DNA of 64,000 bases from Rhipidocladum racemiflorum (GCA_036346355.1 CM070580.1:29307374-29371373), one strand, 5' to 3'; positions 11,740 through 26,278 are shown, counted from the stretch's first letter. A program made the numbers and translations. Notes: a model not told the origin generated them from the sequence alone.

Positions 11740-13305
11740 GTATGCAATGCGATGCAAATGCTCATATCTCCTCGAAGCACATACCGGTATTGCCGAGTGC
11801 ACACCCGTCGGCGTGCACCCCCTTCCCCTTCCATCCCGTAGATGGAGGGTGCCTACTCTTACTGAATCGCTCCCATGCACACACGTGGATGGGACTACGA
11901 GGTAGGTCTTTTGTGTTCACTACGTGTGAACACAGAGGCCCGCATCAGCATGGGACGCCTCTTCCATTATGAATGCACATATGACATAAACATGTAAATA
12001 TTAGCATAAACATTAAATACCACACAATCATAATCAATATGAAATCATGTTCATCATGTCATAGGCAAACATCATTCTTAGCATCATATCATAAAGCAAG
12101 TTGTATCCAATCAAGTTTAGCAACAATCTAAACGATACCCATTCCAATACACTTGCCTTAACCTCGGGCGACGGATTGGCGAGAGGATGAGAGCACTCCC
12201 GGGGTCACACCACCTGCACATACATACCACACACTCAAAACATGCCCCAAAACAGTATGCAACCACTCTTCTACCCCGACTTCGCAAACTACTCGCAAAA
12301 CCCCAAAACAGAGGTTCTGTCCCGTCGGGACAACAGACTTCCAACGAGCATAACTTGAGTTCTAAGACTCCAAATTGATTAAACGAGTGCATCCTCGCGT
12401 AGCTTAGGAAATTTCCTAACTTTTTCTAAGTATATGGAAAAACTTATTCAGCCTCTAAAGTGGTTTAATCTACAGAATACCGTGATCTGTTCCAATCTCG
12501 TCACAGTTTTTAACACGCTCGGTAAAACGAGCATAAATTTCAAACGGCTGGGCAGAATTGGATGTTCTTTATGTCCACTGAAAGGTATTGAAATTACCTA
12601 CAACTTCCTCAACAGGCGGCCGACCAAATTCCCACTCTAAATTGGCGAAAACCCAAACGTACCCTAGGTCGACTGCTCATGCTGCCCGAAACAGAGAACG
12701 TGGCAAACTCTAGATTCCATCTAATCTACCCAATTACAGCACCACTAATTGATCTAAAAACATGATATCAACCCCTAGAACAGTACCTAGACCAACCACA
12801 AGGATTCCTGTGGCCATACCTTCTCCCGACGAACGAAGAACCAACGGATCTCCTCCCGGTTCGCGCGATCTCCTTCCTCGCTCCAAATCCATCGGATCTC
12901 CTCGTCGTGGAGCGCTCCAATGGACGAATCTGCGGGGTGGTGAGGTGGAGAGGCTTCCCTAGGGCAGCAAGGGTGGTGGAGAGGGGAGGGGAGGGGTGGT
13001 GGTGCAATGGGGAGGAGGGAGGAGGGGCGCAAGGCCATGGAGGGGTGGCGGCTAGAAGTGGGAGGAGGTGGGGGGGCGTCCTAGGGTTAGGGCTGGCTGG
13101 TTGCTCCCCCAAATGGGCCAAAAACCCCTCCACCAACGGCCCAAATCATCCCCCCAAAGCCCAAATTAGTTCCCCCAAGGCCCAAACTCCCCCGGAAAAG
13201 CCCAAACACTCGGAAACGGCCCAAAACACAATAAAACACCATACTGTAAAGTTTTTATTCTCAAATTTCACAATTTATAAAGTTTTGACATTCCGTAGTG
13301 TCACA
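11101..13305 (-). repeat. 3' LTR of the non-autonomous element
   Basis: It runs from TGTAACACCCCGG to GTAGTGTCACA on the plus strand, 2205 bp. It includes a TCA/ATC microsatellite at 11702-11740, the GTGCAC hairpin at 11797-11818, the GTCCC...GGGAC hairpin at 12319-12331 and a GC-rich GGATCTCCTC segment near 12840-12930. ORFs in it are chance frames, including the poly-Met/Ile frames over the microsatellite. Confidence 0.88.
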
Positions 13306-15999
13306 TTCTTCCACCCTTCAACAGGATTCGACCCCGAATCCGAGACACGCCACTTCGCAATCAACCAAATCGAAGGGAGCTATGGTTCACGCCTCAGAAC
13401 CCGCTTAGAAGCCCCTACGATTTGCACCAGCCAACACTCAGAACAAGGAGCTAAGGCTCGAAGACTGATGGCTCTAAAGACAACTTCACATTCAAAACTT
13501 GCCAGAATCTTACTCAACTTTGAAAAACAGAATACAAACATAAGGACTCAGAACGTCCCAAGCAAAAGGATAACTTCCTAAACTGACAATGAAGGAAAAC
13601 GGTCTCAAACTCCTCCTTTCTATGCATTCCTTGGTACTAAAGTATCCGATCCCTTTAACTGGTGTTTCTCCCCAGAAGAACACGGCACCAACCTCTAGAA
13701 CCCTCTTCAGCTCCCACGCACAAAAGTGATTCACGTCTCAACCTCTCAACTGTGGTTCGTCGTATTCGAGACGACGCAAACCAAGTGAGACACAACACTA
13801 TAAGATTACTAACTGCTTGAACCATCGGGGTTACATTCTGATCTTTTACAACAAGACCAACACCCACCCCACTACCACCGAAAGGAGAAGCCTACTTTAT
13901 TACCAGGGTTCTGAAAACCCGCAAAATCAACAACAACCAAACATTCCACTTCGGTTGGCACAACACGCTCAAAGATCGACGAGAAAAGATCCAATACACT
14001 TCCAGAAGGAAAAGCAATTACTAGCAACCACCAAGTGGTCCACTCAAGATTTAATCAGCCCCACCGAGGAACACATCGATGACACAATTCTCCAAGAAGG
14101 TTTGAATTGAGACATAGACAACCTTCCTTTGCTCTACACTTCTACACCATTTACGATCAACTACTAGCCACACCAGGTTTCTCTTACTAAGAAAGTCTTG
14201 CCCTCACATCCTTCCACTTAAATGACCAGGACAAAGAGTACCATTATTGAGTAAGCTCAACCGTAAAAAATGAACCCAATTGATCCACATACAACAACTC
14301 AAACCCCAAAGCGCTAAAAACCACTTTGGAAAGGATCCGGCAACATCCAAAGAGCACACATTTTATTTTATTTTTTCTAAGCCAAATCGCAAAGAAAACT
14401 CAAACCTCTAACACCACAGCCAAAATACCACAATTTATTCATTCTTTCTTTTCATACTAGGAAGAAATGGAAATCTCGATACATAACAAGAATGCACACT
14501 TTTCAAGAGCACTCCGGATTAGTCATATATCCATATATGACTTTCTCACTGACCTGGCTCACCGACTCATTTATCATTGAACATTTATAAACGATGCCAT
14601 GCTTCGTTTTCACCATTCGCTCATCATGTAACAACAATACCGAAAAGTCATTCACCAAAAGACTTCTTCCTCGGTATCACATGATTGAAATACACATAAC
14701 ATTGACGGTTGCGCTAAATCATATAGACTATGACTGCAACACCGTTAGCAGGAACACACCACGTCATGTCAGAACCCACCATTTCTCGAAAGCTAAACTT
14801 GCAAAACCTCGCATTTTAACCAAAATCGGCATTTTGGAAAAGAACATCGACTCCAAAGTCAAACATCAGCACACACAACCGCCACAAATTTTCTCAACGA
14901 GAAAGGGAAACTCATTTCCAAGAAGGGAACACTTCACTAACAAAATCGCTAATGAAACATTCATAAAATCCACCCTTTTTAAGCACTTGCAAACACCACA
15001 CACATTTTCCAAATAACTCCAATTCTAGCCAAAAAGAGTCACAAATTAAATCTCAAGAAACTCCAACACAACCCACTATGTCCAACTGCTTCCTTTAAAA
15101 TTTATTCCAAAGAAAATTCAGGGCGAACGTGAAGGAGCGCGATCCACTCAAAAACTTTTGGGTGTAAATCCATACTCATAGCACAACTAAACAAATGGTC
15201 CAAACCCAAAGATCAACACCAATCCCTACGAGTTTAGGGAAACTCTGACACACAACATAAAAAAAACGCCTTGACCGAAAGCATTTGACCAAGATAACAA
15301 ACAACCAAACCAGTCCAAAAGGTTTTAAACACAAGCTCAGCATGAAACCCTATACTTATCTTTTAAACATTCAATATTCACTATTTACTCATCGAGAAAC
15401 CCCTCAGGTTACAACAAGAGCTACAAAACAAATTCTTTCTCTTATTACCTTTCTCAATACTTATAAATAAAGTTTATGATGCTTATCAAAAGACATCCAA
15501 CGAAGACTACGTCAACAAGATCCCCACGGACCAACATATCATATAACATCATATTCTAGATTTGAAACAAGTGCTCCAACAAATCTTTCAGCATGATCAA
15601 CCAATAAATTTCATACCACCTATATGTAAACGTCTCGACAATCGAAACTTATTCAGTTAATAAGCGACTTCAACATGTAAATATTATCTCCACAGGGAAT
15701 AATTCGTAAGTGAGACTAAGTTATACTTTCATTAAGGATAAAATCATTCATCATGTTAATTATCCAAAGCTCACTCCATCGCAACATGTTAAAATTTTCC
15801 TCTGTTTTAACCATGGTTTTCCAACGAGTAATCTAAACAGTTACCACCACTACTTAGTCATCAATAACAACAAATGGGCATAATCATCAACCAACAACAT
15901 TACTTTTAGCTACCCTATACATAGGTGATAACAAAATTACCACCACACAACATACTCCAACTATTTAAAATAGATTGAATACTAGCATTAACACTGCCC
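13306..15999 (-). other. Non-coding internal domain, PPT-side part
   Basis: The minus strand begins with the PPT complement (13306-13316) and a block reading GATTCGGGGTCGAATCC at 13325-13341. The same PPT-proximal block occurs at 20352-20381 in the nested inverted element. The rest is A/C-rich on the plus strand. The plus-strand frames present (for example around 14594-15016) have lysine/threonine/histidine-rich composition caused by base bias and match no retroelement protein. Confidence 0.65.
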
Positions 16000-16349
16000 T
16001 TAACTGTAACACCCCGGCATTTAATATGCCCGAATGCTACCAAACATAGACTAAGCAACCTCTAAATACCACAATTACAAGTAAATTACAGCAAAGGAGC
16101 AAATGCTAATACCGGAAATTTCAGCAGCATCTCCTTTATTTTTCTATGAATTGAAGCAACAACAATCTTAACATATCAAAATAGTAGAAAGAACGATAGC
16201 AATAACTTGAGAAAACAGGAATTTTAGCCATCATACAGCTAAGGATATAAGCCTATCCGTCTCATGTCAAATATGAACTAATCATTTACTCATGGCAACC
16301 AACAAGCATCAATACCACAATTTAGTTCAGTGAATTAACCATCACAATT

Positions 16350-17005
16350 AAAGGAAGGAACATGTCATTGTTTATATGTGTGATGCTAAGTGATGACGTG
16401 TGACTAGCTCCCTTTCCCGCATGCCGGTTTCATGGTACCTAACAAAAACAACATAAACACAAACGTGAGTTCATCACTCAGCAAGTATATTGCAATGGAA
16501 CAATAAAATACATTCCAATACCTTCATCACCACTTTTCACATACGACATCATACACATCTCATATTCATAGTGTAAGCATATCATTGACATCATCATATA
16601 ACATCCTCATATAACATCCTCATATAATGCAATGCAATGTAATGCAATGCGATGCACATATCTCCTGGAAACTCATGACTCCAAATGATAACACTGTCTA
16701 AATTGTGTGGAGCTACGTGTAGATGTGTAGCTAACCCCTTTTTCCCGCATGCTGGTTTCATGGTACCTAAGAAAAACAACATAAACACAAGCGTGAGTTC
16801 ATCACTCAGCAAGTATATTGCAATGGAACAAGAAAATACATTCCAATACCTTCATCACCACTTTTCACATACAACATCATACACATCTCATATTCATAGT
16901 GTAAGCATATCATTGACATCATCATAAATCATCCTCATATAACATCCTCATATAATGCAATGCAATGTAATGCAATGCGATGCACATATCTCCTGGAAAC
17001 TCATA
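16350..17005. repeat. Tandem duplication inside the solo LTR, period about 328 bp
   Basis: The block from the CCCGCATG motif at 16416 through the TCTCCTGG motif at 16661 recurs at 16744 and 16989. Both pairs give a period of 328. Copies are nearly identical, so the event is young compared with divergence among LTR families. The AATGC-type short repeats near 16626-16655 and 16953-16982 lie inside the unit. Confidence 0.85.
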
Positions 17006-17236
17006 CCGGTATGGTTGAGTACACACCCGTCGGTGTGCACCCTCTCCCCCCTTCCATCCAGAAGATGGAGGGTGCCTACTCCTCGCTTCCATTCACCGCG
17101 GTGGATGGAATCACGATGTAGGACTTACTCACTGGCACCCCGGACTAGTCATAACTTTTCTTACCGACCTTCCCGGACTAGTTATGACTTTCTCACCGAC
17201 CCGGCCATGCATCATGCCATGTATGCAAACATGCCA

Positions 17237-17304
17237 ACATGCCAACATCATAGATAACTTGTACATTAACACATGCCAACATCATAGATAACTTGTACAT
17301 TAAC
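17237..17304. repeat. Two 34-bp tandem copies at an insertion junction
   Basis: A 34-bp unit beginning ACATGCCAACATC and ending TACATTAAC is present at 17237-17270 and 17271-17304 without a mismatch. The second copy ends exactly where the next LTR terminus begins. Confidence 0.9.
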
Positions 17305-20300
17305 TGTAACACCCCGGCTTCTAGTAAGCCCAGAATGCCACCAAACATAGACCATACAGCAATTAATACCATAATTTAAGGTAAATTACAGCAAGTAATC
17401 AGTTTGAATTATTGGAAATTTCGACAGCATCTCCTTTGTTTTAGCATGATCTTGCGCAACCATAATAGCATAGCAGAATATGACATAATATGAAACATCT
17501 AAAACAGCAATAATAAGCGACACGGAAGCAATATAAGTCCACTTTAAGCATCCCAAAGTCATCATTAGCCAAATGAAACGAATAAGGCAATCCTAGCACA
17601 CATCTAAACCATAAACATCAATGGTATCACATTAAGTTCATTGTCATGACTCCAAATGATTCCATTGTGGAATCAATTGCGTGAACTACGTGGAGATGTG
17701 TGACTATTCCCCTTTTCCCTCATGCCGATCTCAAGGTACCTAAAAACAACATAAAACACAAGCGTGAGTTCAAAACTCAGCAAAGTGTATTGTAATGGAA
17801 AAACAAAGATCAAGTCAACAAACCATCATCACCAACCTCCAGAAGCACATCATAACACAACATGGTTAGCATTCCAAACCTCTTTTAAGCATCCATGTAT
17901 TCATCTCGTGAGCAACTCATAAGTATTCACATTGTCATCTCATAAACATCATCATATACATATTTCATTAATGCAATGCAATGCAATGCACATGTCTCCT
18001 TGGAAACTCATACTGGTATGGTTGAGTGCACACCCGTCGGCATGCACCCTTTTCCCCTCCCATCCCGAAGATGGAGGGTGCCTATCACTCGCTTCCATTC
18101 ACCACGGTGGATGGAATCACGATGTAGGTCTTACTCAAGAATAGCCCCGGATTAGTCATAACGGTTCTCACCGACCCTCCCGAATAGTTATGACTTATCT
18201 CACCTGGCCGGCCATGAAAGTATGCCATGTATGCAAAATGGACAACAACGTACCCATGTATAGGAGTATTGCATATCATCACATGGCGTGTAATCCGCTT
18301 ATCAACAATAAGTACATTTAAATCATGGCATAATGGCTTCATATCAAGCAATACATGTAATTCATGGCAAGACAACATGTTATCTATTCCAAATACTATG
18401 AAGCACAACTAGCAGCACATATAGCATACAATCCACACAACACACTTGCCTTCAACCGGGCAACGGAGTGTAGAGAGGTTGAGGTCACTCACGAAGGCAC
18501 ACCACCTGCAAACACGTGCCACACACTCAAATCGAGTCCACAAAACAGCACACATAGAACCCACTACCCCGACTTCGCTTACAACTCCTAAAATCAGAAA
18601 ACAGCAAATCTGTCCCGTCGGGACAGCAGCCTTCCAACGGGCATAACTTCTGTTCTAGGACTCCAAATTGAATAAACGAGTACATCCTCGCATAGCTTAG
18701 GAAAATTCCCAACTTTTTCTAGTTATAGAGAAAGACTAATTCGGACTCTAATGTTGTTTAATCTAACGTTGAACACGAACTGTCCCAATCTCGTCACAGA
18801 TTTGACAGCGCTCGGTAAAACAGCCATATCTCCCAAACGGCTGGGCGGATTTTAACTTTCTTTATATGCACGGAAAGATAATGAAATTATCTACAACTTC
18901 CTAAAAGTCCGTACGGTCAGATTCAAACTCTAAATTGGCGAAAACGCCTGCCCTAGTTCGGGTTCCCAATCTGCCCGAACCAAAACGTGAGTACAACTCT
19001 AGTTTTTCATCAATTCTACCCCATGGCAGCACCTCCCATGATCCAAAAACATGGAAAACCCCCTCTACAACAGCATAAGATCTACCCCACAAGGTTCCCC
19101 CATTACCTTCTTGAAGAATTCGCATTCGTGTTATGAATCGAGATTTCCATTGCTCTCTAGCATGAAAAGGAATGAATGTATAAATGCTGGTATTTTGGTT
19201 ATGTTATGCAAGGGATTTGAGTTTCCCTTTCTCTTCGAGAGTTTTTGTGGCAGTTCTCTTCCAAGATGTTGATTTTGGTTAAAATGAAAAGTTTGGCTGT
19301 GGTGAAAGCGAGTCGAGTTGTCTTTAGTTGTTGAGAACTTCCGTCAAGAGAATTGTGTGGAGTCTTTATTTGTTTGAGTGCTCCCCGATGCGAATTGTAT
19401 CGCGTTGATTGGAGATTTGAGTTTTCCTTTGCGGCTTGACTTAGGAAAAGCAAAAGGGTGGTCTTTCAATGTTATCAGGATTCTTTCCAAAGTGATTTGT
19501 GGCGCTTTGAGGTTCGAGTTGTTGTATGTGGTCTACTTGGATTCAAAAGAATCGTACTTCTTTTGCACTATTGATAGGAGCGAGAATAAGAAGGGCCTCG
19601 GGTTATTGTTGAGTATAATCTAAGAGCTATACTCGTGGGCTTCGTTGTTTGTGTGAATGGTTTGTGAGGGCGACATCCTCTTGGGAAAAGTGCCAATTGA
19701 GATTTGGTAGTGAGTTACGGTCCTAACTTGGGCTAGGTCTTTGGACATTAGTGAGGGTGGATGATGATGGAGATTGTTGATGTCGTGATTTGAATTTGGT
19801 TGAAAGTATCGTTGGGTGGAAGCAAATGTTATAGAAATTGTGATGTAAAATGCTTTGTCGTGGACATTGTCTTAGCTAGACGTCCCTGGGTGTGCGTTAT
19901 GCCTGGAGAGGATAGAATGAAAAGTGTAATGTGGTTGGCGATCGAAAGGAAAGTATGGTTGATGTAGGCTATGAGCGAAGATGACATTAGTAAATTTTGA
20001 TTCCTTGCGAAAAGGGGTCAAATAATTGGAAGAGATGGGGTTTTGCGTAAATGGTCTTTTGGGGTTCAAGTTTGGAACCTCGGTTGACCGCTTTAATACT
20101 AATGATGAAAAAGGGATGTGTTTCAAGATGATTGTATCATTCGGAGTTTGTGAATCATGATAGAGATTGAAGTAAATGAGGAATCATGTCAAGTTGTGCT
20201 TAGCTAAGCTAAGTCAAGTCACTCTTGTCAATAGATGGATTTGGAGAATTGAGTTGTCGTTACTCTTGTTTGAGTCTTAGCATGGGTGTGTTGAGTTCGC

Positions 20301-20821
20301 AAAGAAGATGAGTCCCTAGTGGGCATGGTTTTAGAGTTGACGTGTAAGATTCGAGGTCGAATCCAGTTAAGGGGGGAAGAATGTGATACTACGGGATTGC
20401 ATAACCTTAGAAAGCATGAAATTTGCAATTAGAACCCTACGGTCTGATGTTTTAACGCGTTTCGGGCTGTTTTCGGGCTTTTTGGGCTGCTCCGGGGATG
20501 TGTTGGGCTTGGGGGAACTTTCTTGGGCTGCTTGGTGGGGCTTGTTTGGCCCATGTGGGGGTGAGGAGGGGGAGTTTTCCTGCTGCCCTAGCCCCTTCCT
20601 CTCCCCATTTGCGCCGCACCCCCTTCCCCCTCCCACCTCCTTGTCTCCTCTCCTCTCTAGCCTTTCCTCTCCCTCACCTCCACCTCTCCCACCCCACCAA
20701 CCCTTGCTGCGTCGTCTCCACTGCCACGCCGTGCCGTGGTGCTGTCCTCGCTAGTGGGATGATCCGCGACGAGGAGAGCCGGTGGGAGGAGGAGATCGGG
20801 TGGAGATCGCGCGAGGAGAAG
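17305..20821. mobile_element. Rearranged partial LTR element with an internal inversion
   Basis: 17305 starts a TGTAACACCCCGG LTR that runs to about 19100 in minus orientation and then stops in the middle. From there to 20381 is internal-domain sequence in the opposite orientation, ending in a plus-strand PPT (GGGGGGAAGAA, 20371-20381). An LTR start follows (TGTGATACTACGG, 20382) and runs to 20821. The LTR piece 20382-20821 is the missing part of the LTR cut at 19100, but inverted. The simplest reading is an inversion of about 1.7 kb plus loss of the rest of the element. It has no ORF of note. Confidence 0.7.
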
Positions 20822-21760
20822 AACACATGGCATCATAACATAATAAACATATTCATCATATCAATGGCAAACATTAAAGCATGGCATGTGAACATATCAT
20901 ATATTCAATTTCAATCTCAACCAATCTAGCAAACTACAACCCACTACCCATTCCAATACACTTGCCTCAACCACGGGCGATGGATTGGCGAGACGTAGAG
21001 GGCACCCCCGGGGTCACAAAACCTGCACATAGGCACCACACACTCAAAATCATGCCCACAAAACAATACGCAAACACTCTTCTACCCCGACTTCGCAAAC
21101 TACCCGCACAACCCAAAAACAGAGGTTCTGTCCCGTCGGGACAGCAGACTTGCAACGAGCATAACTCGGGTTCTACGACTCCGAATCGATTAAACGAGTA
21201 CATCCTTGCGTAGCTTAGGAAATTTCCTAAATTTTTCTAAGTATATGGAAAAACTGATTCGGACTCTAAAGTGGTTTAATCTACAGAATACCGTGATCTG
21301 TTCCAATCACGTCACAGTTTTTAACACGTTCGGTAAAACGAGCATAACTTTCAAACGGCTGGCGGAATTGGAAGTTCTTTATACCCACTGAAAGGTATTG
21401 AAATTACCTACAACTTCCTCAAAAGGCGGCCGACCAAAATCCGATTCTAAATTGGCGAAAACCCAAACCCTAGGTCGACTGCTCATGCTGCCCGAAACAG
21501 AGAACGTGGCAAACTCTAGATTCCATCTAATCTACCCAATTACAGCACCACCAATTGATCTAAAAACATGATATTAACCCTTAGAACAGAACCTAGACCA
21601 ACCCCAAGGATCCCCGTGGCCATACCTTCTCCCGACGAACGAAAACCCAACGGATCTCCTCCCGTTTCGCGCGATCTCCTTCCTTGCTCCAAATCCACCG
21701 GATCTCCTCGTCGCGGAGCGCTCCAATGGACGGATCTGCGGGGTGGTGAGGTGGAGAACT

Positions 21761-24700
21761 TGTGAGACCCTCATTTTTATGTCACTAAGTAACATAAATA
21801 TGAGGCGCTTAAGTGCTTCCTGTGCCATTCCCATGATCAGTGGCTGGCACGCACAAACACAATTTAGAAATTACAGCCACACAGATACACATTTTTATTA
21901 CATCGCAGGTTTTATAGTGTTATTACAATACCAAAAATAGCAGGAAATTAAAACCATGTCTCATAGTGTGCCAACTATTCCATAACTCCACAGGCAACTG
22001 CTGAGATGAACCTAGAAAGATCAGTCGTCGCTAAAATTCGCAGGTTCCTCATATTCATTCCCGTCATTATCGTAATCTTGCTCATCACCTAAAAACATTG
22101 TTGAAGCAAGTTGAGTACATTGGTACTCGCAAGACTTTGTAGTGTATGCAATTCCTGGAATATATGCAGGCTGAAATAGAAAGTGGGTCTCTACGGTTGT
22201 TTTGCATAAAGCGGAAGATTTGAATGAAGTAATACTGAATAATAATGGAAAGCATAACTAGAAATTTAAAACAGTTTAATAAGTAATTCAAATAACAAGT
22301 AGTAAGATGAAATATAACAATCTACTCACGGCCCTTTGTGAGTAAATTAACGGAAAAGACCCTCCATGGTCTTATATGAACAAATGTAACAATAAGTGAC
22401 ATTAAAGGGTGTAAACCATTTCCCAAATCATTTAATCAAAGGTTTTTGAAAACAGAAACAGCTAACTAGTGTCAATTCGCCAAGTCGTCCATGACCGTGG
22501 ACACGGCTATTCGAATAGTTTTAGACTCTGCAGAGTTGTACAGCTTTACCCACAAGATATGTTCTCCCTTTTTGCAAGCTATAAGACACACTTCCTTTGG
22601 TATGTCCGCGAGGAGTTCATAACGAAACTGTTCGATTACTTGAACCTTAACTTTGCACTAGCCCAGTGACGTTACCCCTGACTATGATGGAAGCAAACAA
22701 ACGGTGAAGCAATAGTATTCAGGAGCCCGCGTCTCAAATGGTACAACAACAGCCCCAAATTCATAGCCAGGCGTACACCGTTACAACGGCAGATGCCAAC
22801 ACTTCGGTGATGACACCTCCCTCGAGCAAACCAATATCCGAAATGCCCGTGCTACAACTGCCTACCAATGTGCAAAGTTAATTCCCAAATAATTTAATAA
22901 GTTAAGACTGTCCCAGTCCAGTATTTGTGGATGTACGGTTTACTTGGATCATGCAACACTACGTTCGGTCCTCAAAGTGACATGGGCGATAACTCCACCC
23001 TAGCTACGTACACGTTAAAACATGTACAACCGGCTATTGCCAATAATCACCCACATCAAAACAGTAGTTTTATTTTCATTTTTATCAAACTACCAGTATC
23101 CTTTACTGCATAAATAAACCATAAAAGATTTCATAAGGAAAAGTGTGTGGGTGTAAATGTCGCTGACATTTTCTAAGCATCACTAAGCAAATGCAATTAA
23201 TAATCGTTATATCCCATCAAGTATATGAATCTCCCCATACCTAAGGTTATCATGGAGCATATGTCAACAATATTCAGGAAATCCTCCAATATGGGTTATA
23301 GCTACCAGATAACACAAAATAGAGATTTACCAAAATTATGAGCATGCAGGAAGATTCTTAATCACATTTTAGTTGATTATAAAATCTGGGATCAAAATGA
23401 TCAAGGGGGTGCTTGCCTTGCTCCTCAGCGGTGTAAGCTGGATCGGTGTCGTCGACGGCGTAGTCGGCAGTCTCAGCGTCTATACGTCAATTAAGAACAT
23501 GGCAAATAGAATACTTCAATATCGATAAAAGAAATAAATACATGAACAACAAAGATAGCAGATGAAAGATCCAAATGAAATCAATCCAAATCAATCAATG
23601 ATAGCAGTCATTTCATCATTTCATGTATTATCTGAGTTATAAGGTTTTGGATCCTAAGGGTAAAGATATAAAGGTAAACAACACAACTACTTTTCTTTAT
23701 GTAATATTTTATTTTAGTTTACGAATTCAGGAAGCTAAGATTGTAAGATTGAATTTAATGAAATTCATTTTCAGGGTGTGGTGTTGATTGCACTAATACT
23801 AGTTAGTATATAAGCAACCTTAGTCAAGTTAGATGAAAGTAATATGTTACACCCTATCTTTCATCTTACTAACTGGTTCTCATTAATGTAATTAGCACAA
23901 AGAAACAAGTTTCATTCATTTTGGATGATTTTTGAGTAAGTTATAATAACTATATTAATCTTATGTATTAAATAAAGTCTTAATATGAAATTTTCACAAA
24001 CTAACTCCAAATTCAAATCTAATTACATATTTGGACACTATTTGACCTAAGGATTCCAACAAAGTTGGTTTCATTCAATTTGGACTTTATTTGTAAAAGC
24101 TCTACATGCTACATATCCAAACTTTGTTATTCAAATTTGAATTCAAATTTAATTTACCAAACAAGTATCAAATATTTTTGGATATTATGAAACCACATGA
24201 TTTAATATGAATTTAGAAATTGGTTTCATTCGATTTGGGGCTATAGATCAAAAGATATAGCAATTTGAAGTCATTCGGTTCAAATAATTCCAGAAAAAGG
24301 AAAAATACGTTTTCCTTAAAGGAAAGCGTATTTCCAGCGTTTGCGCGGGCTGGCTTTTGAATCGGCGGCTGTCGCTGGCGACTGGGCCCGGTCCGTCAGC
24401 GACTTGTGTGCGTGAACACGCGTGGTTACGAGCGGCTGACAAAGATGGCCCACAAAGCAGCGAGCCATAGCAGAGCAGATGGCTGACGGCATCACCGGCG
24501 GCTAACCGGTGACATCGATCGACTTTGGCCTACGACTACGGCATCACGGGACCATGGTGAACCTAGGGGACTACTTGGACATGGGTGGTGTTCGGGAAAA
24601 ATGAGCGCACGGTGGCGACCGGCGGTGCTTCAAGGTGAGGTCAAGCTTGACGGCGCTACGGCTCAAACCGCGTTGAATGATCATCCATATAAGCTCTAGG

Positions 24701-26278
24701 AGGTCCTAGGGACTCTATTGCCACACTCAAACCAAAGAATAGATGGCCGACTGGTGTTCTCACCGTGCGGCGTCAGCGGCGGAAGGAAGTCGCACGGTGC
24801 GGGGGCTCTCCGGTCTGCTCTGGACTGGAGGAAGAGGCGTAAAAGCTTCGTGAGTATCCAAGGATGCTCTAATACCATTAAATTTGGATGCTTTCTTACC
24901 GAGTCGCATGAATTTGGGATTTCCCCCAATTCGGGTCTCGCCGGCAGTGAGGAAGAAGGCTTCGGCCTGGGTGGTTCCGGGCGCGAAAACGATAATCGTG
25001 TGGGTGCTCCGGGTTTAGTTGGGTTTGTATGTGTTCCTCATCCCCTTAAATAAGCACGGGAGGCGGTGAGGTCCGATTTTATTGAGGAGCGTTGGCAATG
25101 GCGGTCGGTTTGGAGGGCTTGCTCTTCAACTCGGCCAAGGGTCAAGAGACCTCGTGGCAACAGCTGGCCAAAGCGGCCTCGATGTGAGCGAAGGGTTGCG
25201 GCGCACAAGCGACAAAGATGGAGGCGGTTCAGACGGGTGTTACCGACAACAGAGAGAGAACGAGAGAGAGATAGAGATGAGAGGAGAGGAGGAAGAAAGA
25301 TCTGGCAAGGGAGGCCCACACGCCAGAGGGAGAAGAGAGTAGAGGGGAAAGGCATGACGCATGAGAAGGGAACCCACCTGGCAGTGACTTGACGCTTGAG
25401 CCGGCCGAAAGGTCACTGGTTACGTGGCCCCCACGCGTAAGGAAAATGAAGGGAGAGAGAGAGAGCAACTTCTACTCCCTTCCCCTAACAGCGCATTGCA
25501 ACAATTAATTCAGGGGTCAGGACTTCACTGGAATTTTCGAAACTTTTTGAAAAAGCTAACGGCTAAGATATCTACCTCCAGTAAAAATTTGAGGTTAAAA
25601 TGATCTACGGTGATTTAATTAAAAATCTGACATTGCCGACTGCACAAAATATTCAATTTGGTTTTCAAGTTAATTAAGGGACCAATTCAACATATTTATT
25701 TCTGAAATTTTTACTGAAGATGTGTTTATACAGTATAGTTCTATCATAAAAATTTCAGAACTAAATTCACAATATTTATTTTTCTATAAATCTTTTACTG
25801 ATTTCTGCAGAATTTCAAATCTGCCTAAATTAAATGCTAACAAATAGTAAAATTGCTTATTAATTTTTGAAACTTTTTGTGGATGAAGGTGATATGTCTG
25901 AGGTCTTATGGTAAAAATTTCAAGGTCTAGATTGCTCTATAACTTTCTCCAAAAATCTGACAAAGGTCTGGCCAGAGATAAGATTCATCATTTTTAATTG
26001 TTTTCTTTATCAATGAATGCATACACATGGTCTTTTGACCATCTAAAGATATTTTCTAGGACTTGGCCAGGTTATCCAAAGTTTTTACTATGGTAATTTC
26101 ATTTCTTACCATCTTACCATTATCTCTTTTCTCTTTTCTTTATTCTCCTTTATTCCCATAACCATTTCATTCAACCATCACATAAGCAAATGCACAAGAA
26201 ATCATAAAATGAAGCAAGGAAATGATTTCACATTTTTAATTTTGGATTTTAAACTTTTATAAATTTGAGGATGTTACA
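21761..26278. mobile_element. Gypsy-type solo LTR, 4.52 kb, second copy
   Basis: It starts TGTGAGACCCTC and ends GAGGATGTTACA, with TSD GAACT at 21756-21760 and 26279-26283. It matches the copy at 5636-10219 over its length, including the hairpin at 21822-21850, the palindrome at 22507-22518 and the GC-rich middle with its C/T-rich minus-strand frames near 25040-25470. It interrupts the solo LTR that spans 16005-26671. No coding content of its own was recognised. Confidence 0.88.

Noticed and set aside
11652..11972. Open frames of poly-Ser, poly-Ile and poly-Met
   Set aside because: They are translations of the TCA/ATC microsatellite in the LTR (also at 28806-29097) and lie across an untranslated LTR. 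They are not genes.
12768..13581. Long plus and minus frames over the end of the LTR (up to 224 residues)
   Set aside because: They cross the LTR end and the PPT of the minus-strand element, have proline and glycine-rich composition from GC-rich and CCCAAA repeats, and match no protein. Equivalent frames in other copies are not kept.
14594..15016. 140-residue plus-strand frame in the non-coding interior
   Set aside because: Lysine, threonine and histidine-rich composition follows from A/C-rich sequence; antisense to the element; no homologous frame in the related interior at 19100-20380.
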